Shown here: one piece after another, positions 11,909-25,300 of the stretch
Position numbering within the stretch: position 1 is the first letter of the stretch
Layout of the letters: each line of letters starts with the position of its first letter
Origin: Conus ventricosus
Taxonomy: Eukaryota; Mollusca; Gastropoda; Neogastropoda; Conidae
Length of the DNA stretch: 64,000 bases
Reading direction: 5' to 3'
Assembly: GCA_018398815.1 (NCBI GenBank)
Contig: CM031616.1
Location: forward strand, 74,166,840 to 74,230,839
The notes under the pieces: generated by a model
What the model was told of the DNA's origin: nothing
The model's database searches: none
What the model saw: only the letters and a program-made list of their open reading frames with translations
Position numbers and translations under genes: made by a program

Positions 11909-14036
11909 AAGAGCTAAGAGGAGGGATAACGCCAACATCAAACTTTAACAACACACTAACAAATACTGCTATACACAGATAACCAAAACAGAATAGCCAT
12001 ATACACTCAGTAAGATATATGCATGAGAAAAAAGGAGGTTTATAATTATTATTATTTCAATTTTTTTTTGTCGTTTTGCATTGCTCATTATAATTAGTCA
12101 AGCGACCTCAGCCTCATGTGCCCTAAATCAGTTCAGGTCACTTCAGTTGCATGTCAGCGCCAACAATCAAGAACGAATTCATCTCTGCCTTTGCTCAAGT
12201 GCCGGTGAATATGCAGGGCACATGTCCTAGTGAACATGAACATCAAAGGAAAGGAGATCCACTTTGCTGTTTGCAAAGGGTGGGAGAGGAGGGGGGTGGG
12301 GATAGAAGGGAGGAGGTGTTAAAAGAGATGGGCAGTATATAGAGACTTGGGCACTGACTTGACACCAAACCACATGCAGCATGTAAACAGCACCATGTAC
12401 TGATTCTTGAGAGAACTGGATTCAAGTGGACATATTACATGATTTCTTTGTTTTTGTTTAGGTTGAGCTTCCTTTTTTTTCAAATCTGAATCATAATCGA
12501 TAAAGTGCACACACACATTCAGGATGAGCTTCTTTTCAGATTCATCGTGCTCTCTCTCTCACGTGCACCAATATTCAGACACTTCATTCAGACACCAACA
12601 CAAAGATTTTTATGATAATTATAAATTACATGTGTATTTTGCAAAATTATAAATCTTCATAAATTTTACCACAGTTCTTTCACATACAATAAACAACATT
12701 CTGATTAATACACATCATATTATTTTTCAACACATCCTCTTCAATTCTGACAATATTTAAAATATAAAAATATATCTGGTGTTTTGTACTTGAACATATG
12801 TCATCAACATTCAAACACAAAGTGTCCAGCATTAATCACAAATTCATCTGGGAGTATTTGTTTGTTCAATGCACTGAGAAATACAGAGAACAGTACTTTT
12901 TAACAGTCTCTTTTCAATTCTGATAGCATTCAAAACTTAAAAGCATGTCTGTTATTTTGTACCTGAACACGTCATTAATATTGAAACACAAAGAGCGCAA
13001 CCATTATCAGTATTGATAACAAGGCGGTAACAGGGTTGCCTCTGAATATTTTTTTTCAATCAAAATCACTCAAAACTAGAGATTCACCAAAGAAAATATG
13101 TAATACATTTTCTTTATATTGCAACATACTTACATTAAAACATATCAATCAGCTTTACATGCTTTTGCCAGTGTTGTGAGTAGAGCTTTACATGCTTTTG
13201 CCAGTGTTGTGAGTAGAGTTTTATGACAGAAAATGTATCATATCCATCAGATGTACACATTTCAAAAGTATGTGAAAACTACTTCAAATGACATTGGCTA
13301 CTTTTAATTTGCGCTTGATTATTGTGTCAAACCAAAATGAGCATATATGTAAGGAGTGTGTGTGTAGTAGTAGTAGTAGTAGTACTTTAATTCTACGTCT
13401 TTTCACAAACTATGTGATATTAGACAAGAAAGGAGAGATAGACAGGCAAATAGAGGGAGATAGTTTGTTCATGTTGCATACAAGTGCGTGCGTGCGTGCA
13501 TGTGTGCGTGTGTACATGTGTTTGTGTGTGTGTGTATAGGGAGGGGGTGGGGCTGGGAGTGAGCGGAGGGTGGTGTACATAACATCAGAAAACAGACAGA
13601 CAAACGAATAAACAAACAAACCTACACACACTATCAATATCAGATTAAAGCAAATACAATAAAATACAGAGTGTGTGTGTGTGTGTATGCTGATGTGTAG
13701 ACTCGCATGCACACACACGCATGTAGACAGGTGATGGGAAAATTGCTACATGTATCCAAGATGCATTAAATAATCCATTTATTCATACAACACCTGCATG
13801 AATGCATGATCAATGAAAAATGCTTTAAATTTTTTGTTTCTATGATCAAAGCACATTATCTGCCGAAAACTTTGTGTACATCTTGAAACTGAGTTCTATA
13901 CTCTAGTACGGCAGTATGGTAGACCATAGTGTAGCTGGTGACATTCAAATATTCCACTCCTGTATCACAAGAGAAAAAAAGAATCAACCTTGCAAACATT
14001 CATACACACGTTTTGAAAATGTCCCATAATTCACAC
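11909..14036. other. AT-rich interval without a recognisable gene
   Basis: The sequence between the LINE 5' end and the last SCNM1 exon is AT-rich, with short (GT)n tracts (13480-13535 and 13672-13687). A perfect tandem duplication of a 33-bp segment lies at 13151-13218. The right-hand end is expected to hold the SCNM1 3' UTR. No conserved coding frame was seen. Confidence 0.6.
13778..13783 (-). promoter_or_regulatory. Candidate polyadenylation signal for SCNM1
   Basis: TTTATT on the plus strand is AATAAA on the minus strand, about 260 bp after the SCNM1 stop codon. It is a plausible distance, but the region is AT-rich and other hexamers are possible. Confidence 0.35.
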
Positions 14037-14043
14037 TTATGAT

Positions 14044-14134
14044 CTACGGTAAATCAGGCGGTTCTTCATCGGAATCAAATTCTGCTTCTTCATCTCGAAT
14101 CCATTTTCCATCCCAGTCTTTCTTCCATCCAGAT
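14044..14134 (-). CDS. SCNM1: SCNM1 exon 7 (C-terminus and stop)
   Basis: 91 bp, acceptor CTTTTCAG, stop TAG at 14046-14044. It encodes the family C-terminal signature SGWKKDWDGKWIRDEEAEF followed by DSDEEPPDLP. The phase-2 junction with exon 6 restores an intact Gly codon. Confidence 0.93.
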
Positions 14135-14263
14135 CTGAAAAGAGAAAATGAGAAATACACTGTAGAACTAAGAAACCGTGGGACTGGTCATAGAAGACCT
14201 GTAGTGGTGCACAAGCCTTATGAAAAGAACTATAGCTGAAAATTTGTAATGGCATTTGTGTGT

Positions 14264-14333
<70 letters not shown>

Positions 14334-17300
14334 CTGTGTCTGTTTGTGTGTGTGTGTGTGTGTGTTATTCTGGTTTGTGCATGAATGTTGATTAGTGTAA
14401 GGGATGGATGTATGGATGTGGTTTACTAAATCCCTGTGTCTAATCTGCTACAAATCTTTGGACTGGGAGAGGAAGGAGTGGGGTGGACAGCCTGCTGATC
14501 GTGTGGGTAGTTTGAGGACTGCTGATCACAGCCGTGTGGATAGTTTGAGGACTGGGAGAGGAAGGAGTCGGGTGGACAGCCTGCTGATCACAGCAGTGTG
14601 GGTAGTTTGAGGACTGCTGATCACAGCAGTGTGGGTAGTTTGAGGACTGGGAGAGGAAGGAGTCGGGTGGACAGCCTGCTGATCACAGCAGTGTGGATAG
14701 TTTGAGGACTGGGAGAGGAGGGAGTGGGGTGGACAGCCTGCTGATCACAGCAGTGTGGATAGTTTGAGGACTGGGAGAGGAAGGAGTCGGGTGGACAGCC
14801 TGCTGATCACAGCAGTGTGGGTAGTTTGAGGACTGGGAGAGGAGGGAGTCGGGTGGACAGCCTGCTGATCACAGCAGTGTGGGTAGTTTGAGGACTGGGA
14901 GAGGAGGGAGTCGGGTGGACAGCCTGCTGATCACAGCAGTGTGGGTAGTTTGAGGACTGGTGATCACAGCAGTGTGGATAGTTTGAGGACTGCTGATCAC
15001 AGCAGTGTGGATAGTTTGAGGACTGGGAGAGGAGGGAGTGGGGTGGACAGCCTGCTGATCATAGCAGTGTGGATAGTTTGAGGACTGCTGATCACAGCAG
15101 TGTGGATAGTTTGAGGACTGGGAGAGGAGGGAGTGGGGTGGACAGCCTGCTGATCACAGCAGTGTGGATAGTTTGAGGACTGGGAGAGGAAGGAGTCGGG
15201 TGGACAGCCTGCTGATCACAGCAGTGTGGGTAGTTTGAGGACTGGGAGAGGAGGGAGTCGGGTGGACAGCCTGCTGATCACAGCAGTGTGGATAGTTTGA
15301 GGACTGCTGATCACAGCCGTGTGGATAGTTTGAGGACTGCTGATCACAGCAGTGTGGGTAGTTTGAGGACTGGGAGAGGAGGGAGTGGGGTGGACAGCCT
15401 GCTGATCATAGCAGTGTGGATAGTTTGAGGACTGCTGATCACAGCAGTATGGGTAGTTTGAGGACTGGGAGAGGAGGGAGTGGGGTGGACAGCCTGCTGA
15501 TCATAGCAGTGTGGATAGTTTGAGGACTGGGAGAGGAAGGGGTCGGGTGGACAGCCTGCTGATCACAGCAGTATGGATAGTTTGAGGACTGGTGATCACA
15601 GCAGTGTGGATAGTTTGAGGACTGCTGATCACAGCCGTGTGGATAGTTTGAGGACTGCTGATCACAGCCGTGTGGATAGTTTGAGGACTGCTGATCACAG
15701 CCGTGTGGATAGTTTGAGGACTGCTGATCACAGCCGTGTGGGTAGTTTGAGGACTGGGAGAGGAAGGAGTGGGGTGGACAGCCTGCTGATCACAGCAGTG
15801 TGGATAGTTTGAGGACTGGGAGAGGAAGGGGTCGGGTGGACAGCCTGCTGATCACAGCAGTGTGGGTAGTTTGAGGACTGGGAGAGGAGGGAGTCGGGTG
15901 GACAGCCTGCTGATCACAGCAGTGTGGGTAGTTTGAGGACTGGGAGAGGAGGGAGTCGGGTGGACAGCCTGCTGATCACAGCAGTGTGGGTAGTTTGAGG
16001 ACTGGGAGAGGAAGGAGTGGGGTGGACAGCCTGCTGATCACAGCAGTGTGGGTAGTTTGAGGACTGGGAGAGGAGGGAGTCGGGTGGACAGCCTGCTGAT
16101 CACAGCAGTGTGGATAGTTTGAGGACTGCTGATCACAGCAGTGTGGATAGTTTGAGGACTGGGAGAGGAAGGAGTGGGGTGGACAGCCTGCTGATCACAG
16201 CAGTGTGGATAGTTTGAGGACTGGGAGAGGAGGGAGTCGGGTGGACAGCCTGCTGATCACAGCAGTGTGGATAGTTTGAGGACTGGGAGAGGAGGGAGTC
16301 GGGTGGACAGCCTGCTGATCACAGCAGTGTGGATAGTTTGAGGACTGGGAGAGGAGGGAGTCGGGTGGACAGCCTGCTGATCACAGCAGTGTGGATAGTT
16401 TGAGGACTGGTGATCACAGCAGTGTGGATAGTTTGAGGACTGCTGATCACAGCAGTGTGGGTAGTTTGAGGACTGCTGATCACAGCAGTGTGGGTAGTTT
16501 GAGGACTGGGAGAGGAAGGAGTGGGGTGGACAGACTGCTGATCACAGCAGTGTGGGTAGTTTGAGGACTGCTGATCACAGCAGTGTGGATAGTTTGAGGA
16601 CTGCTGATCACAGCCGTGTGGATAGTTTGAGGACTGGGAGAGGAGGGAGTGGGGTGGACAGCCTGGTGATCACAGCAGTGTGGTGACTGACAGCACCGGT
16701 CCACTTTGGAACAGGACAAGGATGGAAGAATAGAAAAAAAGAAATGAAGAAACCACTGAATCACACACTTATGTGAACACAGCCTAGATATAAATCAGTA
16801 ACTTAATTTGTTTTTTGTAAAACTACACAGATAGACACACACAGGCTGTGACCAGTACAGTACACTTCCACAGAGATAGACACACACACAAGCTGTGACC
16901 AGTACAGTACACTCCCACACAGATCTAGACACACACACAGGCTGTGACCAGTACACTCCCACAGAGATAGACACACACAGGCTGTGACCAGTACAGTACA
17001 CTCCCACACAGATAGACACACACACAAGCTGTGACCAGTACACTACACCATCACAGGATAGACACCACACACACACGGCTGTGACCAGTACACTACCACA
17101 TAGACACACACACACAGGCTGTGACCAGTACAGTACACTACCACATAGACACACACACACAGGCTGTGACCAGTACACTACCACACAGATAGACACACAC
17201 ACAGGCTGTGACCAGTACAGTACACTACCACACAGATAGACACACACACAAGCTGTGACCAGTACAGTACACTCCCACACAGATAGACACACACACAGGC

Positions 17301-20300
17301 TGTGACCAGTACAGTACACTCCCACACAGATAGACACACACACAAGCTGTGACCAGTACACTACCACACAGACACACACACAAGCTGTGACCAGTACAGT
17401 ACACTCCCACACAACATCCAACAATAATTTCAATTCTTTTGCCCATACTGGCCATAGGGTATGGAGAGAAACAAGGAGAAACAGATTCAAAATGAACGAC
17501 TCGACAGTCAAAAAAGCACAGACAACTTTTAACCATTTCTTTGACTGTGTCAGATTATCATCTTTTCAAGTGATAAGAAAGTTGGGTGAAAATGTTTGGT
17601 GGATTCTGCTGAGAAACAAAAAGTGCAGACCGTGTATAGGTCTAGTGTGAAAATCAAACTGACATACGTGGAGTTTTTAATCCTATTCTCTGCTTGGCTA
17701 CATACATGTACCATGTCCAGTTCTTGGAAACTCCAGCAGCTGGAAATTCTTGTTGGCCAAAGTTTCATGGCTAATGCAGTGACAAGGCACCCACTCACAA
17801 TCTCCCTCTTTCTGACAACACACAGTCACTTCCCTTCCTCCTTCTCCGGAACATGCAGGGTACCTGCATGAATATAAATACTAGATGGGAGTAGTAGCAG
17901 AACAAGGAATTTGATGTATCCAGTATTTTCAGCCAAGCAGGGAGTGTGAGAGAAACTCATCATTTTGGCATCATACAGTGTACCATTTCAAACTCCTGCA
18001 GAATTTAACGCAGTAGAAGGGTAAACTGTCCTCATGGTTCACATGGCGAGAAACAGAGGTGGAAATAGCAGAGCTAGCCGGAATGAAGGCCATCTCCACG
18101 GAACCATCAGCTCTGGTCATGCAGATAAGTGAATGAAGGGACTCTCCTCAGGCCAGAAACCTGCCTCCAGTAAGGTGAAGGTGCTGAACGTTGGAATGCA
18201 GCTGAACTGACAATAGCGCCGACCTCATGGGCTCCCACACTGAGGTCTGATGTGGAGACAAGACCTGAACCTGGGACTATGCCTTGTGAACAGTGTTGGT
18301 GAGCCACCTGGAGCACACACAGTGGTGTCCCTATGTTCTTTTCAGTGTTGGAACTGTGGGAAATAAGAAGGCGGGACTGGGAGGAGTGCTCAGGCTGGGA
18401 CCTCTCCCAACAGTGGCCAAGGCATCTGGATGGGCACTGGATGGGCAAAACTTTACATCATCTGACCTCCTCCTTTCTCCGACTCTTCCCCACCAAGAGC
18501 ATGCATCTGATAGAGGACATCAGAGAGACGACATCTGAGAGAGGACATCAGATTGAGGACATCAGAGAGAGGCTTAATGCAGAGGATACAGGAAGGAGTG
18601 CTTGGCTCCTGGTCCTTGACAAGGAAAGTGTGTTGGTGGAGCTGACAGGTTCCTAGTATGGATCCAGAGCAGTGGCGGATCACAATGTTGAAACAACCCC
18701 TGTCCGCTGATCAGGATGTTGAAACAACCCCTGTCAGCCCAAAGGTGAAGGGAGGGCTGGCAACCCAAGGTAATGAAATACATGCCCAGGGGTGGTGGGG
18801 CATATGCAACAAAGTAGGCAGAGCGGGTGGAAGGGTGGTGGTGACAGTGCTCCTTGGAGGAGAGACAAGCTCTGGACATCACAGCCTGAACTCACACTAC
18901 AATTGAAGACATAAATTGTCACACACCAAGTGTATTACCACCCTCCACCCATAAATTGCCATACACCAAGTGTATTACCACCCTCCACCCCAGGGATGTC
19001 CCGCCTGACGTGATCCTTGAGTTTTTGAGAGAGATTAACATTTTTCATCTGATTTAAGATTTTACGGAAGAAAGATTTTTAACGAAGTTTCTGGTGCATT
19101 TCTAGAAGGTGTCATTTAAAGCGATGTGTGAAAGTTTTTTTTTTTTTTTAATGACTTGTGAGTTGATTTTAACGTGGTGACAGCCCTTTGCGGTCGGCTG
19201 GGCTATAAGCAACATTATCTTATCTTATCTTACCCTCCACCCATAAATTGTCATACACCAAGTGTATTACCACCCTCCACCCATAAATTGTCATACACCA
19301 AGTGTATTACCACCCTCCACCTATAAATTGTCACACACCAAGTGTATTACCACCCTCCACCCATAAATTGCCATACACCAAGTGTATTACCACCCTTTAC
19401 CCATAAATTGTCACACACCAAGTGTATTACCACCATCCACCCATAAATTGCCATACACCAAGTGTATTACCACCCTCCACCCATAAATTGCCATACACCA
19501 AGTGTATTACCACCCTCCACCCATAAATTGCCACACACCAAGTGTATTACCACCCTTTACCCATAAATTGTCACACACCAAGTGTATTACCACCCTCCAC
19601 CCATAAATTGCCATACACCAAGTGTATTACCACCCTTTACCCATAAATTGTCACACACCAAGTGTATTACCACCCTCCACCCATAAATTGCCATACACCA
19701 AGTGTATTACCACCCTTTACCCATAAATTGTCATACACCAAGTGTATTACCACCCTCCACCCATAAATTGCCATACACCAAGTGTATCACCACCCTTTAC
19801 CCATAAATTGTCATACACCAAGTGTTTTACCACCCTCCACCCATAAATTGCCATACACCAAGTGTTTTACCACCCTTTACCCATAAATTGTCATACACCA
19901 AGTGTATTAACACCCTTTACCCATAAATTGTCATACACCAAGTGTATTACCACCCTCCACCCATAAATTGTCACACACCAAGTGTTTTACCACCCTTTAC
20001 CCATACATTGTCATACACCAAGTGTTTTACCACCCATTACCCATAAATCCCCATACACCAAGTGTTTTACTACCCATTACCCATAAATCCCCATACACCA
20101 AGTGTTTTACCACCCTTTACCCATAAATCCCCATACACCAAGTGTTTTACCACCCTTTACCCATATGATAAATTGCCATACACCAAGTGTATTACCACCC
20201 TTTACCCATAAATTGTCACACACCAAGTGTTTTACCACCCTCTACCCATAAATCGCCATACACCAAGTGTATTACCACCCTTTACCCATAAATCGCCATG

Positions 20301-21584
20301 TACACCAAGTGTATTACCACCCTTTACCCATAAATTGTCATACACCAAGTGTATTACCACCCTCTACCCATAAATCGCCATACACAAGTGTATTACCACC
20401 CTTTACCCATAAATTGTCACACACCAAGTGTATTACCACCCTCTACCCATAAATTGTCATACACAAGTGTATTACCACCCTCTACCCATAAATCGCCATA
20501 CACCAAGTGTATTTACCACCCTCTACCCATAAATCGCCATACACCAAGTGTTTTACCACCCTCTACCCACAAATTGTCATACACCAAGTGTTTTACCACC
20601 CTTTACCCATAAATTGTCATACACCAAGTGTTTTACCACCCTTTACCCATAAATTGTCATACACCAAGTGTTTTACCACCCTTTACCCATAAATCGCCAC
20701 ACACCAAGTGTATTACCACCCTTTACCCATAAATTGTCACACACCAAGTGTTTTACCACCCTTTACCCATAAATTTCCATACACCAAGTGTATTACTACC
20801 CTTTACCCATAAATTGTCATACACCAAGTATATTACCACCCTTTACCCTGCTCTCATCTCTGCTTGAGTTGTCACCAAAGGAAAGGGCAGGGTATAATGG
20901 TGGATGCCAGTTTTGGACCTCTCCTTGTCCAGCTTACACCCTGGCCTATCCTCACACCGATCCCTGTGGTGCTGGTACAGTCTTGCACACTGAGATCCAA
21001 CATCAGGATTCCCGGGATGGGGATGGATCAGAAATACAACCAGACCTCCACTCCTGAGTTCTAAGGAAATCCACCCTGGTTGAATGGTTGATGGCGCAAG
21101 CGGTGAGACACAAGTGACGAGAACAAAGATACCTAGTAATTAAGGAGAGTGACTGATCAAAGAAAACGAGCTATATGAAAGGCAAGTCCTGAATCCACCA
21201 GTGAAGTGATACAAGGGTAAAATCCACAGAAAACAAAACAGAATCAAAAGCAAAATGCATTGAAATCAAGACAGAGATAGGCCAGGCAGATTTCAACGTG
21301 GAACATGCGCACAGGAAGAATGGAGGCCGATACAATCAGGGAGAAATGTGACTGTGTTGTTTGAAAGAGAAACAGGAGACACTGAACTGATGTCTAAGTT
21401 TTACTGTAAGCCACAACACTGTGGCCAACATGGCTTTCCACCTGCCACAGCTTGCCAAAGTGTGACAGAGCTCGTTCTAGTACTGACATCATAAACTTGT
21501 TCTTTGCCCACAGTAGACACATCCTGACCACTGGACAGGCTGCCTGGCCTTCAAAGACACACACATGACAACCAAAGCATACAT

Positions 21585-21638
<54 letters not shown>

Positions 21639-21897
21639 AATTATCACCACACAGACGAAGACATACACATGACAACCAAAGCATACATGAACACACACAC
21701 ACACACAACAATTATCACCACACAGACATAGGCATTGCTAAAGTATGAAAAGACATAGTGTGAAAAGACATACACATGACAACCAAAGTATACATGAACA
21801 CACACACACACACACACACCAATTATCACCACACAGACAAAGGCATTGCTAAAGTGTGAAAAGACACACACGTGACACATGACAACCAAAGCATACA

Positions 21898-21951
<54 letters not shown>

Positions 21952-22191
21952 AATTATCACCACACAGACAAAGGCATTGCTAAAGTGTGAAAAGACATAC
22001 ACATGACAACCAAAGCATGTATACACACACACACAACAATTATCATCACACAGACAAAGGCATTGCTAAAGTGTGAAAAGACATACACATGACAACCAAA
22101 GCATACATGAACACACACACACAAAACAATTATCATCACACAGACAAAGGCATTGCTAAAGTGTGAAAAGACACACACATGACAACCAAAG

Positions 22192-22228
<37 letters not shown>

Positions 22229-22293
22229 CAATTATCACCACACAGACAAAGGCATTGCTAAAGTGTGAAAAGACACACACATGACAACCAAAG

Positions 22294-22349
<56 letters not shown>

Positions 22350-25300
22350 ATTATCACCACACAGACAAAGGCATTGCTAAAGTGTGAAAAGACACACACA
22401 TGACAACCAAAGTATACATGAACACACACACACACACACAACAATTATCACCACACAGACAAAGGCATTGCTAAAGTGTGCTGCTTGCAGATGTTCATTT
22501 CTCACATAGCAGACATGAAACAGTGTCCTCATCCAGTCAGAAATTGTTTTGCTTTATTTTAAGCAACATGCAAGTCAGACAGAGCTCCGGAGAACTCAGA
22601 TAACTGACTGCAAGGCAACACATAAAACACTGAAGATAATTAAAAAAAAAAAAAAGGGACTGCTTTGTAAATTATCTTGTGCTTCAGCCTATCCAGTATC
22701 TGCAAATTTTACATGTAAGTTGTAACCACACACTGATGCAGACTTGCATCACGGAATGTTGAAAAAATAAAAGAAATAGAGGAACATTTCCGCAGTGAAA
22801 TAGTTCCAAATTCTTCTTCTTCCTTTTTTTCCCCCTCCTTTAAATGCTACGGACCAAAAATGTTCTTCAACTGACAAGAAGATTGTCTGAAAGGACCTGG
22901 TTCTTCTCAGGGGGGTGTCCAACTTACCCGCTCAAGTGGTAGTATTTCTGAGCAAGCCGCTGCTTCTCAGTGCTGGCTGTGGCACTGGCAGCCCCGTCCA
23001 CCTCAGCCCCTGGCTTACCACCCTGTTCAACAGGACGGCAAGAAGGTGGTCCGCTATCCGCTCCTTTTGCCGCAACTCTCGCGTCATTATCCATTGTACA
23101 CAGGTTCCCACATTCCTGCTGACTAACTCCAGCTGAGGGTGCTCTCTTGTCCTGGCATTTAGATTTGGCAGGTGGTAATGTCGTCACACCCAGGAAGGCA
23201 GAACTTGAAGAACAGTCATTCAGTCCCACAGAGGTAGCAGGAAGCGTAGAACAAGCAGAATGCGATGTTGTTGACGATGATGATGATGATGAAGAGAATG
23301 GTGAACGTGAAACGGAATGCTGGGGGTGTCCAAACCAGCCTGTCTGTGATGAATGGTGATCACTGGGTGGCAGACAGTGGGCACTCGGGGCTGGTTGACA
23401 TGAAGCACTGCCACTGTCTGTGCCAGTTCTGTGCTGTCTGACGTATGGAGTCACTGGGCCTTGGTTTTTCAAGGATGGTTCAAAAATTTTCTTCAACTGA
23501 CGGTTGTGCTTTTGGGGAACAGCCATTGAAAACGCACACTGGAAAAAAAAAGAGAAAGAAATTGAATGAAAACAGAAGAACATGTTAATGTCACAATTCA
23601 GGAAAAGTCTCTCCTCACACACACACACACTTTCACATGCAAATACACATACACAAGCATGAGCGCACACACATGCACGCACACACACACACACACACAC
23701 AAAAGAGAGTCGAGAGAATGAACAGAAGTGAAGAAGAGCACACCGTCATTCTGGCCACCTATCCACAGCCCCACATCACTCCGTCATTCTGGCCACCTGT
23801 CCACAGCCCCACATCACTCCGTCATTCTGGCCACCTGTCCACAGCCCCACATCACTCCGTCATTCTGGCCACCTGTCCACAGCCACATGTCACTCCGTCA
23901 TTCTGGCCACCTGTCCACAGCCACATGTCACTCCGTCATTCTGGCCACCTGTCCACAGCCACACGTCACTCCATCATTCTGGCCACCTGTCCACAGCCAC
24001 ACGTCACTCCCAGCACTTCAAAATGTTAAGCACTGAATTAAAACTTTGCTGTCTTTGCAAAAAAACTCCGGATATCTTGTGCAGGTTTCCGCTTTAATGA
24101 TGTGGTGCATTTATCTCCTGGCAAACACACTACAAAATGGTTTGGGCGCCATTCTGCTTCAGGCAAGTCCTTGCCAAGCAAGCGAGACCACATGATGCTT
24201 GGGACAGAGTTGCTTGTGACACTTGAAGTTGAAGGCATACAAGGGAAAATCTTCCTGTGGAGATGATCTCTGACAGTATGACCGCCATACTGGGGGTAAA
24301 CTGACTGGATAGGGGTACACAAAATGCTACAAACTGCATGTAATGGCCACATTCCCATGTATGTCCCAGGCACAACTGCTTCCAAAACTTCTTTACGAAA
24401 AACGTTCCTGATGCGATCAGCATTCAATGTCTCATCATACGGTAAATGATCGCTGTAAGAAGCATAGTGGGTGGTCCAGGATACATGCTCTGGTGCTCCA
24501 GGTGATCTGTCTCGCAGACTGAAGTCAGACAAATAAAAATCTTCATTCACAGCAAGTTCAATAGCAATCCGTGCCCTCATTTCCACATGCCCCTCTTCAT
24601 TTCCAAACACCAGCAATGACGCACTACGTGGCAAACAGTTGCCATCACCATATATCTTCACAGGAGTGAGGGGTGGGGCATCTGTTGGATACAGGTCAGC
24701 TGCATAACTGTCTACCTTGTACTTTGATGCCTCCAATCCTTTGAAGCAATTGACAGGCCACATTTTGGAAATATATTTTTCAGCCTCACATGCCAATTTT
24801 TGCAGCTGCTCATATGAAGACTTGGCAGCATCACAAAGACGTTCACTGACACCTTGAAAGTAAGCTTTTCTGCTGACTGGTGCTGATGTCTCCTTGGCAC
24901 TGGAAGTAGAGGTCCTGGAAGCCGAGGGAGGCAGTTTGCTGCTGACTGGTGCTGATGTCTCCGTGGCACTGGAAGTAGAGATCCTGGAAGCCGAGGGAGC
25001 AGTTTGCTGCAGGCTGGTGCTGATGTCTCCTTGGCACTGGAAGTAGAGGTCCTGGAAGCTGAGGGAGGCAGTTTGCTGCTGGCTGGTGCTGATGTCTCCT
25101 TGGCACTAGAAGTAGAGGTCCTGGAAGCTGAGGGAGGCAGTTTGCTGCTGGTGCAGAATGTCTCTGACTGTGCCTTTTTACTTGATGCCTGCCCTGGATC
25201 TCTTATTGGGAGACTGGAGGCTGAGCTCTTGGAACTGCTGGGGGTGGGGGTGCCGCTGCTGGCTTCACCGATAGTCCTTTTATGTCAAGACTGAAGATGC

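Noticed and set aside
15501..16764. Repetitive ORFs of ISSPQTIHTAV or VDSLRTADHSR type
   Set aside because: They are reading frames through the 33/62-bp minisatellite.
18905..20850. Telomere-like or centromeric satellite
   Set aside because: The 40-bp unit lacks telomeric TTAGGG and the array is under 2 kb inside an intron.
21394..22444. CVCVCV-rich minus-strand ORFs
   Set aside because: Dinucleotide CA repeats within a tandem array.
23747..24012. CRISPR array
   Set aside because: Direct repeats are contiguous without unique spacers and the genome is eukaryotic; it is a minisatellite.
24843..25294. Other-frame ORFs over the 69-bp repeat
   Set aside because: Only the frame giving the Ser/Thr repeat links the hAT and OTU regions; the other frames are shadows.
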